A stretch of DNA of 7,843 nt from an uncultured bacterium (lineage in GTDB: Bacteria; Patescibacteriota; Minisyncoccia; Minisyncoccales; JAQTVQ01), in assembly GCA_903839905.1 (NCBI GenBank), contig CAIMDX010000066.1:1-7843 (forward strand), in the 5' to 3' direction. Under the pieces are notes generated by a model, which did no database searches, was not told the origin of the DNA, and saw only the letters and a program-made list of their open reading frames with translations. Each line of letters begins with the position of its first letter. The first letter of the stretch is position 1. Below, in pieces: positions 1 through 4,984 of this stretch. The position numbers and the translations under genes were made by a program.

Positions 1-258
1 CACTTGATAAGTGGCTCCTCCCACTCTTTTCGGCTTGACTTCCAAAAGAGGAGAAACATTTTGAATGGCAGTTCTGAAAACTTCCAACGGATCTCTTTTT
101 GTATTTTCTTTGATTATATCAAAAGAGCCGTAGACAATTTTTTGCGCTACGGTTTTTTTGCCCTGCCTTAAAATCTGATTGATAAATTTGGCAACCATGA
201 CATCGCTATAAAGAGGATCCGGCTGAATTTCTATTTTTTTAGTTTTACTGCTCGCCAT
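1..258 (-). CDS. rpsG: 30S ribosomal protein S7 (uS7), N-terminal part, runs off the left edge
   Basis: The minus strand opens with ATG at 258 and stays open for 86 codons to the window edge, so the C-terminal part is missing. The translation starts MASSKTKKIEIQPDPLYSDV and contains the uS7 hallmarks GKKTVAQKIVYGSFDIIKE (about residues 33-51), DPLEVF, and VKPKRVGGATYQV at the edge, the conserved segment that contacts 16S rRNA. uS7 nucleates assembly of the 30S head and lines the E site. It lies 84 bp downstream of rpsL, the usual S12-S7 order of the str operon; fusA would be expected next but is outside the window. No Shine-Dalgarno sequence is visible before the start, only A/T-rich sequence. 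Family assignment is secure from sequence pattern. Confidence 0.95.
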   Translation of the reverse strand, partial: MASSKTKKIEIQPDPLYSDVMVAKFINQILRQGKKTVAQKIVYGSFDIIKENTKRDPLEVFRTAIQNVSPLLEVKPKRVGGATYQV

Positions 259-342
259 ATTGATTAATGATTTTTAAATAATTTTAGATTTTAATTTTCG
301 TTCGTTTTGAATTTTCAATTTTAGATTTTTTGATAGCAAGAA
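259..342 (-). repeat. AT-rich S12-S7 spacer with repeated words and a CGTTCG core
   Basis: The spacer between rpsL and rpsG contains the word ATTTTAGATTTT twice (about 281-292 and 318-329). Between them, at 299-315, lies CGTTCGTTTTGAATTTT. The same core, with one extra G, forms the centre of the interspersed palindromes at 1921-2076 and 6362-6524. The shared core suggests a degenerate or related intergenic element inside the operon. Low sequence complexity makes a chance match possible. Confidence 0.35.
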
Positions 343-762
343 TTATTTCGCAGCTTTGGTTTTTTTCGCTCCGTAACAGCTTCTTTGTTTTTTCCTACCC
401 ACTACTCCTGCGGCATCCAAAACTCCTCTTACTATATGGTATCTAACGCCTGGAAGATCTTTTACCTTGCCGCCTCTAATCATTACAATGGAGTGCTCTT
501 GTAAGTTATGTCCGACTCCCGGAATATAAGCAGTTACTTCCATTCCGTTGGACAAACGGACTCTGGCTACTTTGCGCAAAGCTGAATTCGGCTTTTTCGG
601 AGTGGTGGTGAATACCTTGACGCAAACGCCTTTTTTGAAAGGAGAGTCGTATTCTTTCGGAGTATTTTTGATCGGATTAAAAGCAAATGTCAAAGCCGGC
701 GATTTGCTTTTCGCTTTCTGGGATTTTCTTCCTTTTTTAACTAATTGGTGGATTGTAGGCAT
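343..762 (-). CDS. rpsL: 30S ribosomal protein S12 (uS12)
   Basis: A complete 139-residue uS12, the decoding-centre protein of the 30S subunit. It has the conserved core TTTPKKPNSALRKVARVRL (residues 52-70), PGVGHNLQEHS (81-91) and RGGKVKDLPGVRYH (96-109). Lys56, Lys57 and Lys101 are at the positions where streptomycin-resistance substitutions occur in other bacteria, and all look wild type. Asp102 is the residue that is methylthiolated in E. coli. Residues about 25-44 form the N-terminal insertion found in Firmicutes and several other groups but absent from the 124-residue E. coli protein. The C-terminus reads RSCYGAKK where most homologues have RSKYG. It is first in the operon, followed by rpsG after 84 bp, and preceded by a long structured leader. 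No clear Shine-Dalgarno sequence precedes the ATG at 762. Confidence 0.97.
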   Translation of the reverse strand: MPTIHQLVKKGRKSQKAKSKSPALTFAFNPIKNTPKEYDSPFKKGVCVKVFTTTPKKPNSALRKVARVRLSNGMEVTAYIPGVGHNLQEHSIVMIRGGKVKDLPGVRYHIVRGVLDAAGVVGRKKQRSCYGAKKTKAAK

Positions 763-784
763 TATGTCTTAATTTCTAATTTCT

Positions 785-814
785 CCCGCTGCGCGGGATC
801 CCGCGTAACGGGAT
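785..814. repeat. Overlapping GC-rich hairpins in the rpsL leader
   Basis: Two adjacent inverted repeats stand 23 bp before the rpsL start: CCCGC-TGC-GCGGG (785-797) and ATCCCG-CGTAA-CGGGAT (798-814). Their facing arms also make a perfect 12-bp palindrome, GCGGGATCCCGC (793-804). The flanking hairpins and the central one are therefore mutually exclusive. In the rpsL transcript (minus strand) this would form a switch-like structure just before the start codon; whether it is regulatory is inference. On the plus strand the second hairpin is followed by AATTTTT. Confidence 0.6.
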
Positions 815-845
815 AATTTTTATAATAACGCAATAAAAATAATTA

Positions 846-909
846 AGCGCTCGGCGCTCAACTAATTACAAATTAGGTCGAGCTCCAAGAGCTCAACTAA
901 TATAAATTA
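846..909. repeat. Tandem hairpin-plus-AT-word repeat in the rpsL leader
   Basis: Two imperfect units of about 35 bp can be seen. Each has a GC-rich palindrome (AGCGC-TCG-GCGCT at 846-858; GAGCTC-CAA-GAGCTC at 880-894) followed by a shared word: GCTCAACTAATTACAAATTA at 856-875 and GCTCAACTAATATAAATTA at 891-909. CTAATT-ACA-AATTAG (862-876) is itself an inverted repeat. On the minus strand the 846-858 hairpin is followed by TTAATTATTTTTATT and is mildly terminator-like, so it could act as an attenuator or as the end of the upstream peptidase transcript. Confidence 0.6.
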
Positions 910-932
910 TCAAATAAACTTAGAAATGTCAA
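906..932 (-). promoter_or_regulatory. Promoter candidate for rpsL-rpsG
   Basis: On the minus strand a perfect -35 hexamer TTGACA (927-932) begins 5 bp after the stop codon of the upstream peptidase gene. A GATAAT -10-like hexamer (906-911) follows after a short 15-bp spacer; TAATTT two bases further on would give 17 bp. Transcription would start near position 899, giving a leader of about 136 nt before rpsL. Confidence 0.5.
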
Positions 933-937
933 ATGAT

Positions 938-1549
938 TTAGCGGCCGGAAATCAAGTAAAAAAGCTGAGAACTTATGTCAAAAATCCAATTCACGCCCCA
1001 GAAGATCAAAAAGAATAAAATAAAGATGCCGTACTGCTGCATAAAAATTTTAAAGTCAGAAAGCTTTTCCCCCAGGAAACTGAAAAGAACATGCGACCCG
1101 TCCAAGGGAGGAATCGGCAGTAAATTAAATATTCCCAGAGCAAAATTAAGGACGGCAGCGAAAGAAACAATAGCAAAAAAACTGTCTGATACATAAAAAA
1201 ACCTGGCCAAAACGCTAAAAGCAATCGCGATAAAAAAATTAACAGCGACTCCGGCAATCCCTACTTTAAGCTCTCCCCAGCGCTTATCTGTAAGATTGAA
1301 AGGATTGATTGGGACCGGTTTCGCCCATCCGAAAACCATCGCCCCTTGTGTGGAAAGAAAAAGAACTAACGGCAACAACACAGACCCTATTGGATCTAGA
1401 TGTTTTAAAGGATTTAAAGTCAGCCGGCCGGCAAGTTTGGCAGTCGGATCGCCCAACATATAAGCAACCGTACCGTGGGCGATCTCGTGCAAAATTATGG
1501 AAAATAGCAAAATTATTAAACTTATAATAGCGAGTATTATTGTATCCAT
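938..1549 (-). CDS. Site-2 protease-like M50 zinc metallopeptidase
   Basis: A complete 203-residue integral membrane protein. The zinc and catalytic motif HEIAH (residues 21-25) lies in the first membrane helix (about 4-30). The conserved third metal ligand is Asp150 in NLLPIPPLDGSHV (142-154), and GIAGVAVNF (98-106) is the family's central helix motif. Further membrane segments are likely at about 54-70, 96-118, 124-148 and 174-200. No PDZ domain is present, so it belongs with the short, PDZ-less M50 members (YwhC-like) rather than RseP or SpoIVFB. Site-2 proteases cut transmembrane substrates within the bilayer, often releasing regulators; the substrate here is unknown. It is divergent from the bL28 gene (81-bp gap) and upstream of rpsL on the same strand. 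The ATG at 1549 places the HEIAH helix correctly; there is no Shine-Dalgarno sequence. Confidence 0.9.
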   Translation of the reverse strand: MDTIILAIISLIILLFSIILHEIAHGTVAYMLGDPTAKLAGRLTLNPLKHLDPIGSVLLPLVLFLSTQGAMVFGWAKPVPINPFNLTDKRWGELKVGIAGVAVNFFIAIAFSVLARFFYVSDSFFAIVSFAAVLNFALGIFNLLPIPPLDGSHVLFSFLGEKLSDFKIFMQQYGIFILFFLIFWGVNWIFDISSQLFYLISGR

Positions 1550-1593
1550 AGCTACTTACTTATCATACTATCTAAAAAAGAGGAATATCGCTC

Positions 1594-1620
1594 TTGAAAA
1601 AATATTTATAATGGTATAAG
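1594..1620 (+). promoter_or_regulatory. Extended -10 promoter candidate for the bL28 gene
   Basis: TTGAAA (1594-1599) is separated by 15 bp from TATAAG (1615-1620), which is preceded by TGG, an extended -10 (TGn). A start near 1626-1627 would leave only about 4-5 nt before the ATG at 1631, so the mRNA would be almost leaderless. That fits the absence of a Shine-Dalgarno sequence. TATAAT at 1607-1612 is an alternative -10 but has no good -35. Confidence 0.45.
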
Positions 1621-1630
1621 ATATCGTGGT

Positions 1631-1846
1631 ATGGAAAAACATTGTTTAATCTGCGAAAAAACTTCGCACATGGAGAGAAAGCTCAATAAGCTGCGAAGCA
1701 AATACAACCCTTCTCCAAAATTCAGAAAAAAACCCAACCTTCAATGGGCTGCCATTCCAGCGGATGTAAAACATCCCAGCTTTAAAGAATTTGCCGGCCA
1801 AAGAGTTTTCATCTGCACCAAGTGCATCAAAACTTTAGCCAAATAA
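1631..1846 (+). CDS. rpmB: 50S ribosomal protein L28 (bL28), short zinc-ribbon type
   Basis: A 71-residue basic protein with two cysteine pairs, C-L-I-C (Cys5, Cys8) and C-T-K-C (Cys62, Cys65), which would bind one zinc. The segment KYNPSPKFRKKPNLQW (residues 24-39) contains the RK-x-PNLQ signature of bL28, and the end (RVFICTKCIKTL, 58-69) matches the C-terminal cysteine strand of zinc-binding bL28 proteins. bL28 is a late-assembling 50S protein near the E site. The protein is short for the family, consistent with reduced ribosomal proteins in CPR bacteria. A less likely alternative is another small zinc-ribbon protein. It is monocistronic: its own promoter candidate lies just upstream and an intrinsic terminator 29 bp downstream. 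Its partner bL33 is not adjacent. Confidence 0.75.
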   Translation: MEKHCLICEKTSHMERKLNKLRSKYNPSPKFRKKPNLQWAAIPADVKHPSFKEFAGQRVFICTKCIKTLAK

Positions 1847-1875
1847 ATTTCTGATAAGCCCATAAAATAAAATTG

Positions 1876-1903
1876 CCGCGGATAGTTCCGCGGTCATTTT
1901 TTT
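1876..1903 (+). terminator. Intrinsic terminator after the bL28 gene
   Basis: CCGCGGA (1876-1882), a TAGT loop, and TCCGCGG (1887-1893) form a 7-bp GC-rich stem. A short TCA and a run of seven T (1897-1903) follow. It lies about 30 bp after the stop codon of the bL28 gene and is a standard Rho-independent terminator. Confidence 0.88.
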
Positions 1904-1920
1904 AATGTAAAATGGAAAAT

Positions 1921-2076
1921 AGTCGATAAAACCCCAATGACCAAATCCCAAGGCCCAACCAAATCCTAAATCCCAATGACCAAATCGTTCGTTTTGGAAT
2001 TTTGGTCATTGGGATTTTGTTGGGCATTGGTCATTGGGATTTGGGGCTTAAATTTAGCAATTTTGATTTTTACATT
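1921..2076. repeat. Interspersed palindromic repeat, copy 1
   Basis: An imperfect palindrome of about 120 bp (core 1932-2050) with an AT-rich right tail. The left arm is made of words ending in CCAA (TGACCAA, ATCCCAA, GGCCCAA) at mostly 7-bp spacing. The right arm has the matching TTGG words (TCATTGG, GATTTGG), and CGTTCGTTTTGG (1986-1997) lies at the centre. The 66 bp from 1932 to 1997 are identical to 7778-7843 (copy 3), and the whole element aligns with copy 2 with scattered differences and one short indel in the tail. It fills the gap between the bL28 terminator and the tRNA. Unlike the other copies, the left border has lost the TATAAA hexamer (ATCGAC region). No gene is carried, so it is a small non-autonomous or structural repeat. 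Confidence 0.9.
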
Positions 2077-2121
2077 TTAAATTATTGTTTGTTAAGTCTT
2101 CCATTATTCATATTTATTCAT

Positions 2122-2127
2122 TATACT
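2122..2127 (+). promoter_or_regulatory. -10 element candidate for tRNA-Pro
   Basis: TATACT lies 14 bp before the mature 5' end of the tRNA, a suitable distance for a -10 box with a short 5' leader. At the expected -35 position (about 2099-2104) only TTCCAT is found, so the assignment is weak. Confidence 0.35.
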
Positions 2128-2141
2128 GTAATTTGTAACCG

Positions 2142-2216
2142 CGGGGCGTAGTATAACGGCCATTATGCAAGGCTGGGGGTCTTGTGACCTGGGTTCAACT
2201 CCCAGCGCCCCGACCA
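2142..2216 (+). tRNA. tRNA-Pro (anticodon GGG)
   Basis: A full cloverleaf can be drawn. The acceptor stem CGGGGCG (2142-2148) pairs with CGCCCCG (2206-2212), followed by discriminator A and an encoded CCA (2214-2216). The D arm (2151-2167) contains GG of the D loop. The anticodon stem CAAGG (2168-2172) pairs with TCTTG (2180-2184) around the loop CTGGGGG. This gives U33, anticodon GGG (2175-2177) and G37, as usual for proline tRNAs. The T arm is CTGGG-TTCAACT-CCCAG (2189-2205). The C1-G72 pair and A73 also fit proline identity. The D stem has only three good pairs, including a G-U. Anticodon GGG reads CCC and CCU codons. A strong terminator follows directly. Confidence 0.95.
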
Positions 2217-2220
2217 ACTA

Positions 2221-2257
2221 AAACTGTCCTTTCTTGGAAAAGAAAGGACAGTTTTTT
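2221..2257 (+). terminator. Intrinsic terminator of the tRNA-Pro transcript
   Basis: A perfect inverted repeat with CTGTCCTTTCTT (2224-2235), a GGAA tetraloop, and AAGAAAGGACAG (2240-2251). It is extended to 15 bp by AAA/TTT and ends in six T (2252-2257). It begins four bases after the encoded CCA, so the tRNA is a single-gene transcript. Confidence 0.95.
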
Positions 2258-2317
2258 GTTGTTTAGCCTCAAAAATATAGATAGAAAACCAACGATCCCG
2301 TATAAATTTTGCTATTG

Positions 2318-2440
2318 ATGTATTCTCTAGAAAAACGGTTAAAATCTTTGGAACGGCACGCGAACGAGCGTACCGCCAAGGAAGAAAGAACAAAATTAGT
2401 ACGGGATGTCCTGTTCAGGATAAAACTATGCCAATTTTGA
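2318..2440 (+). CDS. Possible 40-residue charged small protein, unrecognised
   Basis: In the 290-bp gap between the tRNA terminator and gene D, an ATG at 2318 opens 40 codons ending with TGA at 2438-2440. The product is rich in Lys, Arg and Glu (KRLKSLERHANERTAKEE) and would form an amphipathic helix. It matches no family I recognise. There is no Shine-Dalgarno sequence and no good promoter; TATAAA at 2301-2306 could serve as a -10 box but has no clear -35 partner. It could be a genuine small protein, a remnant of a decayed gene, or chance. The non-random, helix-like composition is the only argument in favour. Confidence 0.22.
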   Translation: MYSLEKRLKSLERHANERTAKEERTKLVRDVLFRIKLCQF

Positions 2441-2458
2441 TATATTTATAATTTTTTT

Positions 2459-2534
2459 GGTCTGGACCCTAGTCAATGGAGGGGTTAGACCCCTACTGCC
2501 CCTCCTACTGCCTTAGAAAGGGTTAAGCCCTTTC
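2459..2534. repeat. Cluster of small palindromes downstream of gene D
   Basis: Several GC-rich inverted repeats are packed here. They are GGTC-TG-GACC (2459-2468), GGGGT-TAG-ACCCC (2481-2493) nested with GGAGGGG/CCCCTCC (2478-2484 with 2499-2505), and GAAAGGG-TTAAG-CCCTTTC (2516-2534). The last lies 13 bp after the gene D stop. None is followed by a T run in the minus-strand reading direction, so this is not a standard terminator. It may form the 3' end structure of the cohesin operon mRNA, or be another repeat type. ACTGCC is repeated at 2495-2500 and 2507-2512. Confidence 0.5.
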
Positions 2535-2547
2535 CAGGTTGCATTTC

Positions 2548-4272
2548 TTATTTCAGTTCCCTTTTTATGTCTTTGAGCTCTTCGCTGATGTAGCTTTCGG
2601 AAATTTTTAAGGCTTCTGTTAGATTGTCGTAAACTATTTGCTCGCTCTTGCTAAGGCCTTTTTTGCCGTCTAGCCGGGCTATTTGTTCTTCGGCTTCTTC
2701 CCTCAAAGCCTTAAACGCTTTTCTCAAAGCTTCTTCTGCTTGGGAGATTTCTTTCCTGACTTTTTCTTTTCTTCTTCTCCAAGTAAAGATTATGAAGAAG
2801 AGAGCAATGATAATTAAAATAGCTAAAAGGATCAGCATGGCAAAACAAGTAACGGACAAATCTCCTATCCTAATAAAAACCGGACGGGTTGCCAAAACAG
2901 TAACTTTGGCCGACGGCAAGCTTTTCCCTCCAGCCTCATCTTCCGCATGCGCAAAAATGCGATAAGTTCCGCTTTCTTTAATGGAAAAATCTATATAAGA
3001 CCATACCCCATCCTCTCCCGCTTTAGTTTCTCCGATTGTTTCTCCTATTTTTTCATTCTGTAAATGGATCTTAACCTTAGACCACGAAGGCGCTAAACCT
3101 TTTATTAAAAGAGGCGTACCCGGATACAATTCTTTAGGATATTCAATGATAACAGGCGCTTCCAGCGAAGTGATCTCCACTTCAGCTGTTGCTAAAGCAT
3201 AATTCCCCGCTTGGTCAAAAGCTTTATTTTCTATTATATGCTTGCCGGAAGATTGAGGCGGCAATTTAAATTCTTTCTCTTTTGTTGAGATAGAAGACTG
3301 CTGGTCAACTCTTATTTCGTAATGATCAATGCCGGACATTTGATCCGTTGCATCAAAAACTAGAGTCGGCTGGACATTTGCCGTTTTCCCTCCTTCTTTA
3401 ACCGTCACTTCAAACTTCTCGGGCGGCTTCAAGTCTATTTGAAATTTAAAATGAGCTATCTTGCCCCAGCCGGCATCATTTTTAAATTGGGCGCTGAAAT
3501 ACCAAATGCCGTCTTCAAAATTTTCTATCTTTTTTTCCGAAATCGGCTGGTCATAAAGAACATTCGGCGCGGCTGAAGCATTACTCCCGACCAAAAGCCT
3601 CACGGCTGTAACGCCAACTGGAATCTGCCAAGAAAACTCGGGATTAGGATTGCTGTACCACTTACTGCTATCGGGATGGGTCTTGGAAATTATAACCGGC
3701 GCATCTGGCGTTCCAGCTTGAGTCTCCGGCTCTGTTATTTCTGGCTCGGGCTGGATAATCGCATTATCAGATTTTAGATCATAAATTCCTCCAACCATGT
3801 CTCCCAAAACATTAGTACCCCGGCCATCGGCAGCCAAAACCGCTCCCGAAGAAAAGCTGACTCTGGCCTGGCCGGGATTTTTTGCCTGGAAAACTATTTT
3901 CATAATAGTGCCGGCCTGACCGTTAAAAGCCGAAGGCGAGCCGCCTCCAAAAGAAATACTGCCTTGAGAATTGGGAAAAACCGGCTCGTTGGTCCATAAG
4001 CTGAAAACAGAGCTGGTCTTGGACACGCTGACCACGAAAAGCTGGTTGGAATCAAAACTTATCGTCCCTTCGGCAGCGTTGACCGGATTGCCAGCGCTAT
4101 TCAATTTAACAAAAACTGAAAAAGTGCTGTTCAGCTGGTAAGTTTCGCTGGCCGGAGACAGATAAAGGCTGGCTGAATCGGCCAAAACGCCGCCAGATGG
4201 CGCGAAGAAAAAAAACGAAAATAAAAAGAAAAATAATGATTTTTTTATTAAATTCAACGATGCAATTTTCAT
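2548..4272 (-). CDS. Gene D: membrane-anchored cohesin-domain surface protein with Ig-like modules and a coiled-coil tail
   Basis: 574 residues. A signal peptide covers about 1-31 (hydrophobic FFFLFSFFFF, likely cut after VLA). A cohesin-like beta-sandwich follows at about 35-167, from ASLYLSPAS to GRGTNVLG. A Pro/Glu-rich linker (172-188) leads to a module opening with KTHPDSSKWY...FSW (197-215, ending near 283). An Ig/cadherin-like module with DQMSGIDHYEIRV and AFDQAGNY lies at about 286-370, and another Ig-like module at 372-460. One membrane helix (about 474-496) is followed by RRRKEK as a stop-transfer signal, then a charged, probably coiled-coil cytoplasmic tail (498-574). Most of the protein therefore faces outward. 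Cohesins classically bind dockerins, but in non-cellulosomal bacteria the fold serves general adhesion. It is last in the minus-strand gene row, 16 bp after gene C. The binding partner is unknown. Confidence 0.85.
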   Translation of the reverse strand: MKIASLNLIKKSLFFFLFSFFFFAPSGGVLADSASLYLSPASETYQLNSTFSVFVKLNSAGNPVNAAEGTISFDSNQLFVVSVSKTSSVFSLWTNEPVFPNSQGSISFGGGSPSAFNGQAGTIMKIVFQAKNPGQARVSFSSGAVLAADGRGTNVLGDMVGGIYDLKSDNAIIQPEPEITEPETQAGTPDAPVIISKTHPDSSKWYSNPNPEFSWQIPVGVTAVRLLVGSNASAAPNVLYDQPISEKKIENFEDGIWYFSAQFKNDAGWGKIAHFKFQIDLKPPEKFEVTVKEGGKTANVQPTLVFDATDQMSGIDHYEIRVDQQSSISTKEKEFKLPPQSSGKHIIENKAFDQAGNYALATAEVEITSLEAPVIIEYPKELYPGTPLLIKGLAPSWSKVKIHLQNEKIGETIGETKAGEDGVWSYIDFSIKESGTYRIFAHAEDEAGGKSLPSAKVTVLATRPVFIRIGDLSVTCFAMLILLAILIIIALFFIIFTWRRRKEKVRKEISQAEEALRKAFKALREEAEEQIARLDGKKGLSKSEQIVYDNLTEALKISESYISEELKDIKRELK

Positions 4273-4288
4273 TTTTTAAATAGTTGCT

Positions 4289-4984
4289 TTATTTAATTAA
4301 ATTTTCCACATCTTCTATTTCTTTTTCTATTGAAAATCGGGCGGCGTTTAAAAATTTATTCAAATCGTCAAAAGCTTTTTTTTCTTCCAGAGTGAAACCG
4401 GGCTGGTTATCTATAAGCTCAATTCTTTGCTTGATCTTTTCCTGGAGATTCTCAAAAACAATGCCGCAAATGCTGCGCGCCTCCTTCACCTCTTTTTTAA
4501 TTTTTCTTTTGGCTTTTTTCAGCTTAAGGCTAAAAGTCCAAAAAATCGCAAAAGAAAAAACCAATATTGCTGTTAATGCAAAGATCAAATTTTTAAAGCT
4601 TATTCCTAAGCCGAAAAGAAAAACTCCGCTTAAAGAAATTTTGATTGGTTTCTCTTTTGAAAAAACCATTCCGCTTTCTTTCTGAACTCCCGCTGAAAGA
4701 CTATACTGTCCGGCCTTAAACAAATCTCTAGAAATAAAGCTCCATTCTCCGCTGGCATTGCTTTGGACCAGCCATTTTCTTGCTTCGTTCCCGCTATTGT
4801 CTTTCAAAAAAACAGTAATTTGAGTATTGGGCTCGGCCCTGCCCTGCAAATACAGAGTTTCTTCCCCGGCAAAATAATTTTCCGGGCTGATTGTTATCTC
4901 TGGCGGAAATTCCGCGGCAAAAACAAAATTGCTGGCAAAGAGATAAAAGAATAAAATTGCTGAAAAAATTATTTTCTGGTTCAT
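4289..4984 (-). CDS. Gene C: secreted single-Ig membrane protein with a coiled-coil tail, lacking cohesin
   Basis: 231 residues: a signal peptide (1-23, cut after FVFA), one Ig-like module (about 27-117), a membrane helix (about 131-153), a basic stop-transfer stretch (KLKKAKRKIKK) and a helical cytoplasmic tail to residue 231. The Ig module, helix and tail align throughout with the last 200 residues of gene D: FAGEETLYLQGRA against YPGTPLLIKGLAP, GEWSF against GVWSY, and a tail ending in ARFSIEKEIEDVENLIK against SESYISEELKDIKRELK. C is therefore a paralogue of the C-terminal third of D without the cohesin part. Its ATG overlaps the stop of gene B (ATGA, 4981-4984), which implies translational coupling and suggests that the B and C products work together. 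No enzyme motif is seen. Confidence 0.8.
   Translation of the reverse strand: MNQKIIFSAILFFYLFASNFVFAAEFPPEITISPENYFAGEETLYLQGRAEPNTQITVFLKDNSGNEARKWLVQSNASGEWSFISRDLFKAGQYSLSAGVQKESGMVFSKEKPIKISLSGVFLFGLGISFKNLIFALTAILVFSFAIFWTFSLKLKKAKRKIKKEVKEARSICGIVFENLQEKIKQRIELIDNQPGFTLEEKKAFDDLNKFLNAARFSIEKEIEDVENLIK

Noticed and set aside
548..772. Plus-strand 74-codon ORF over rpsL
   Set aside because: It is a shadow of the fully conserved uS12 gene.
975..1527. Plus-strand and alternate-frame ORFs over the peptidase (975-1196, 1006-1257, 1309-1527)
   Set aside because: They overlap the M50 gene, whose HEIAH and LPIPPLDG motifs fix the coding frame.
1550..1593. Promoter for the M50 peptidase (TATGAT at 1562-1567, minus strand)
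   Set aside because: The -10-like hexamer has no recognisable -35 at a suitable distance; too weak to list as a feature, although a promoter must lie in this divergent gap.
1921..2076. CRISPR array
   Set aside because: The short CCAA words recur at about 7 bp with no unique spacers of 25-45 bp, and there are no cas genes.
2163..2393. Minus-strand 76-codon ORF across tRNA-Pro
   Set aside because: Its C-terminus (SGRWELNPGHKTPSLA) is the antisense translation of the tRNA, a well-known false gene call; the rest covers the tRNA terminator.
2548..4272. Cellulosome scaffoldin
   Set aside because: Only one cohesin-like domain per protein, no carbohydrate-binding module, dockerin or glycoside hydrolase in the window, and the proteins are membrane-anchored; the cellulosome label is not justified.
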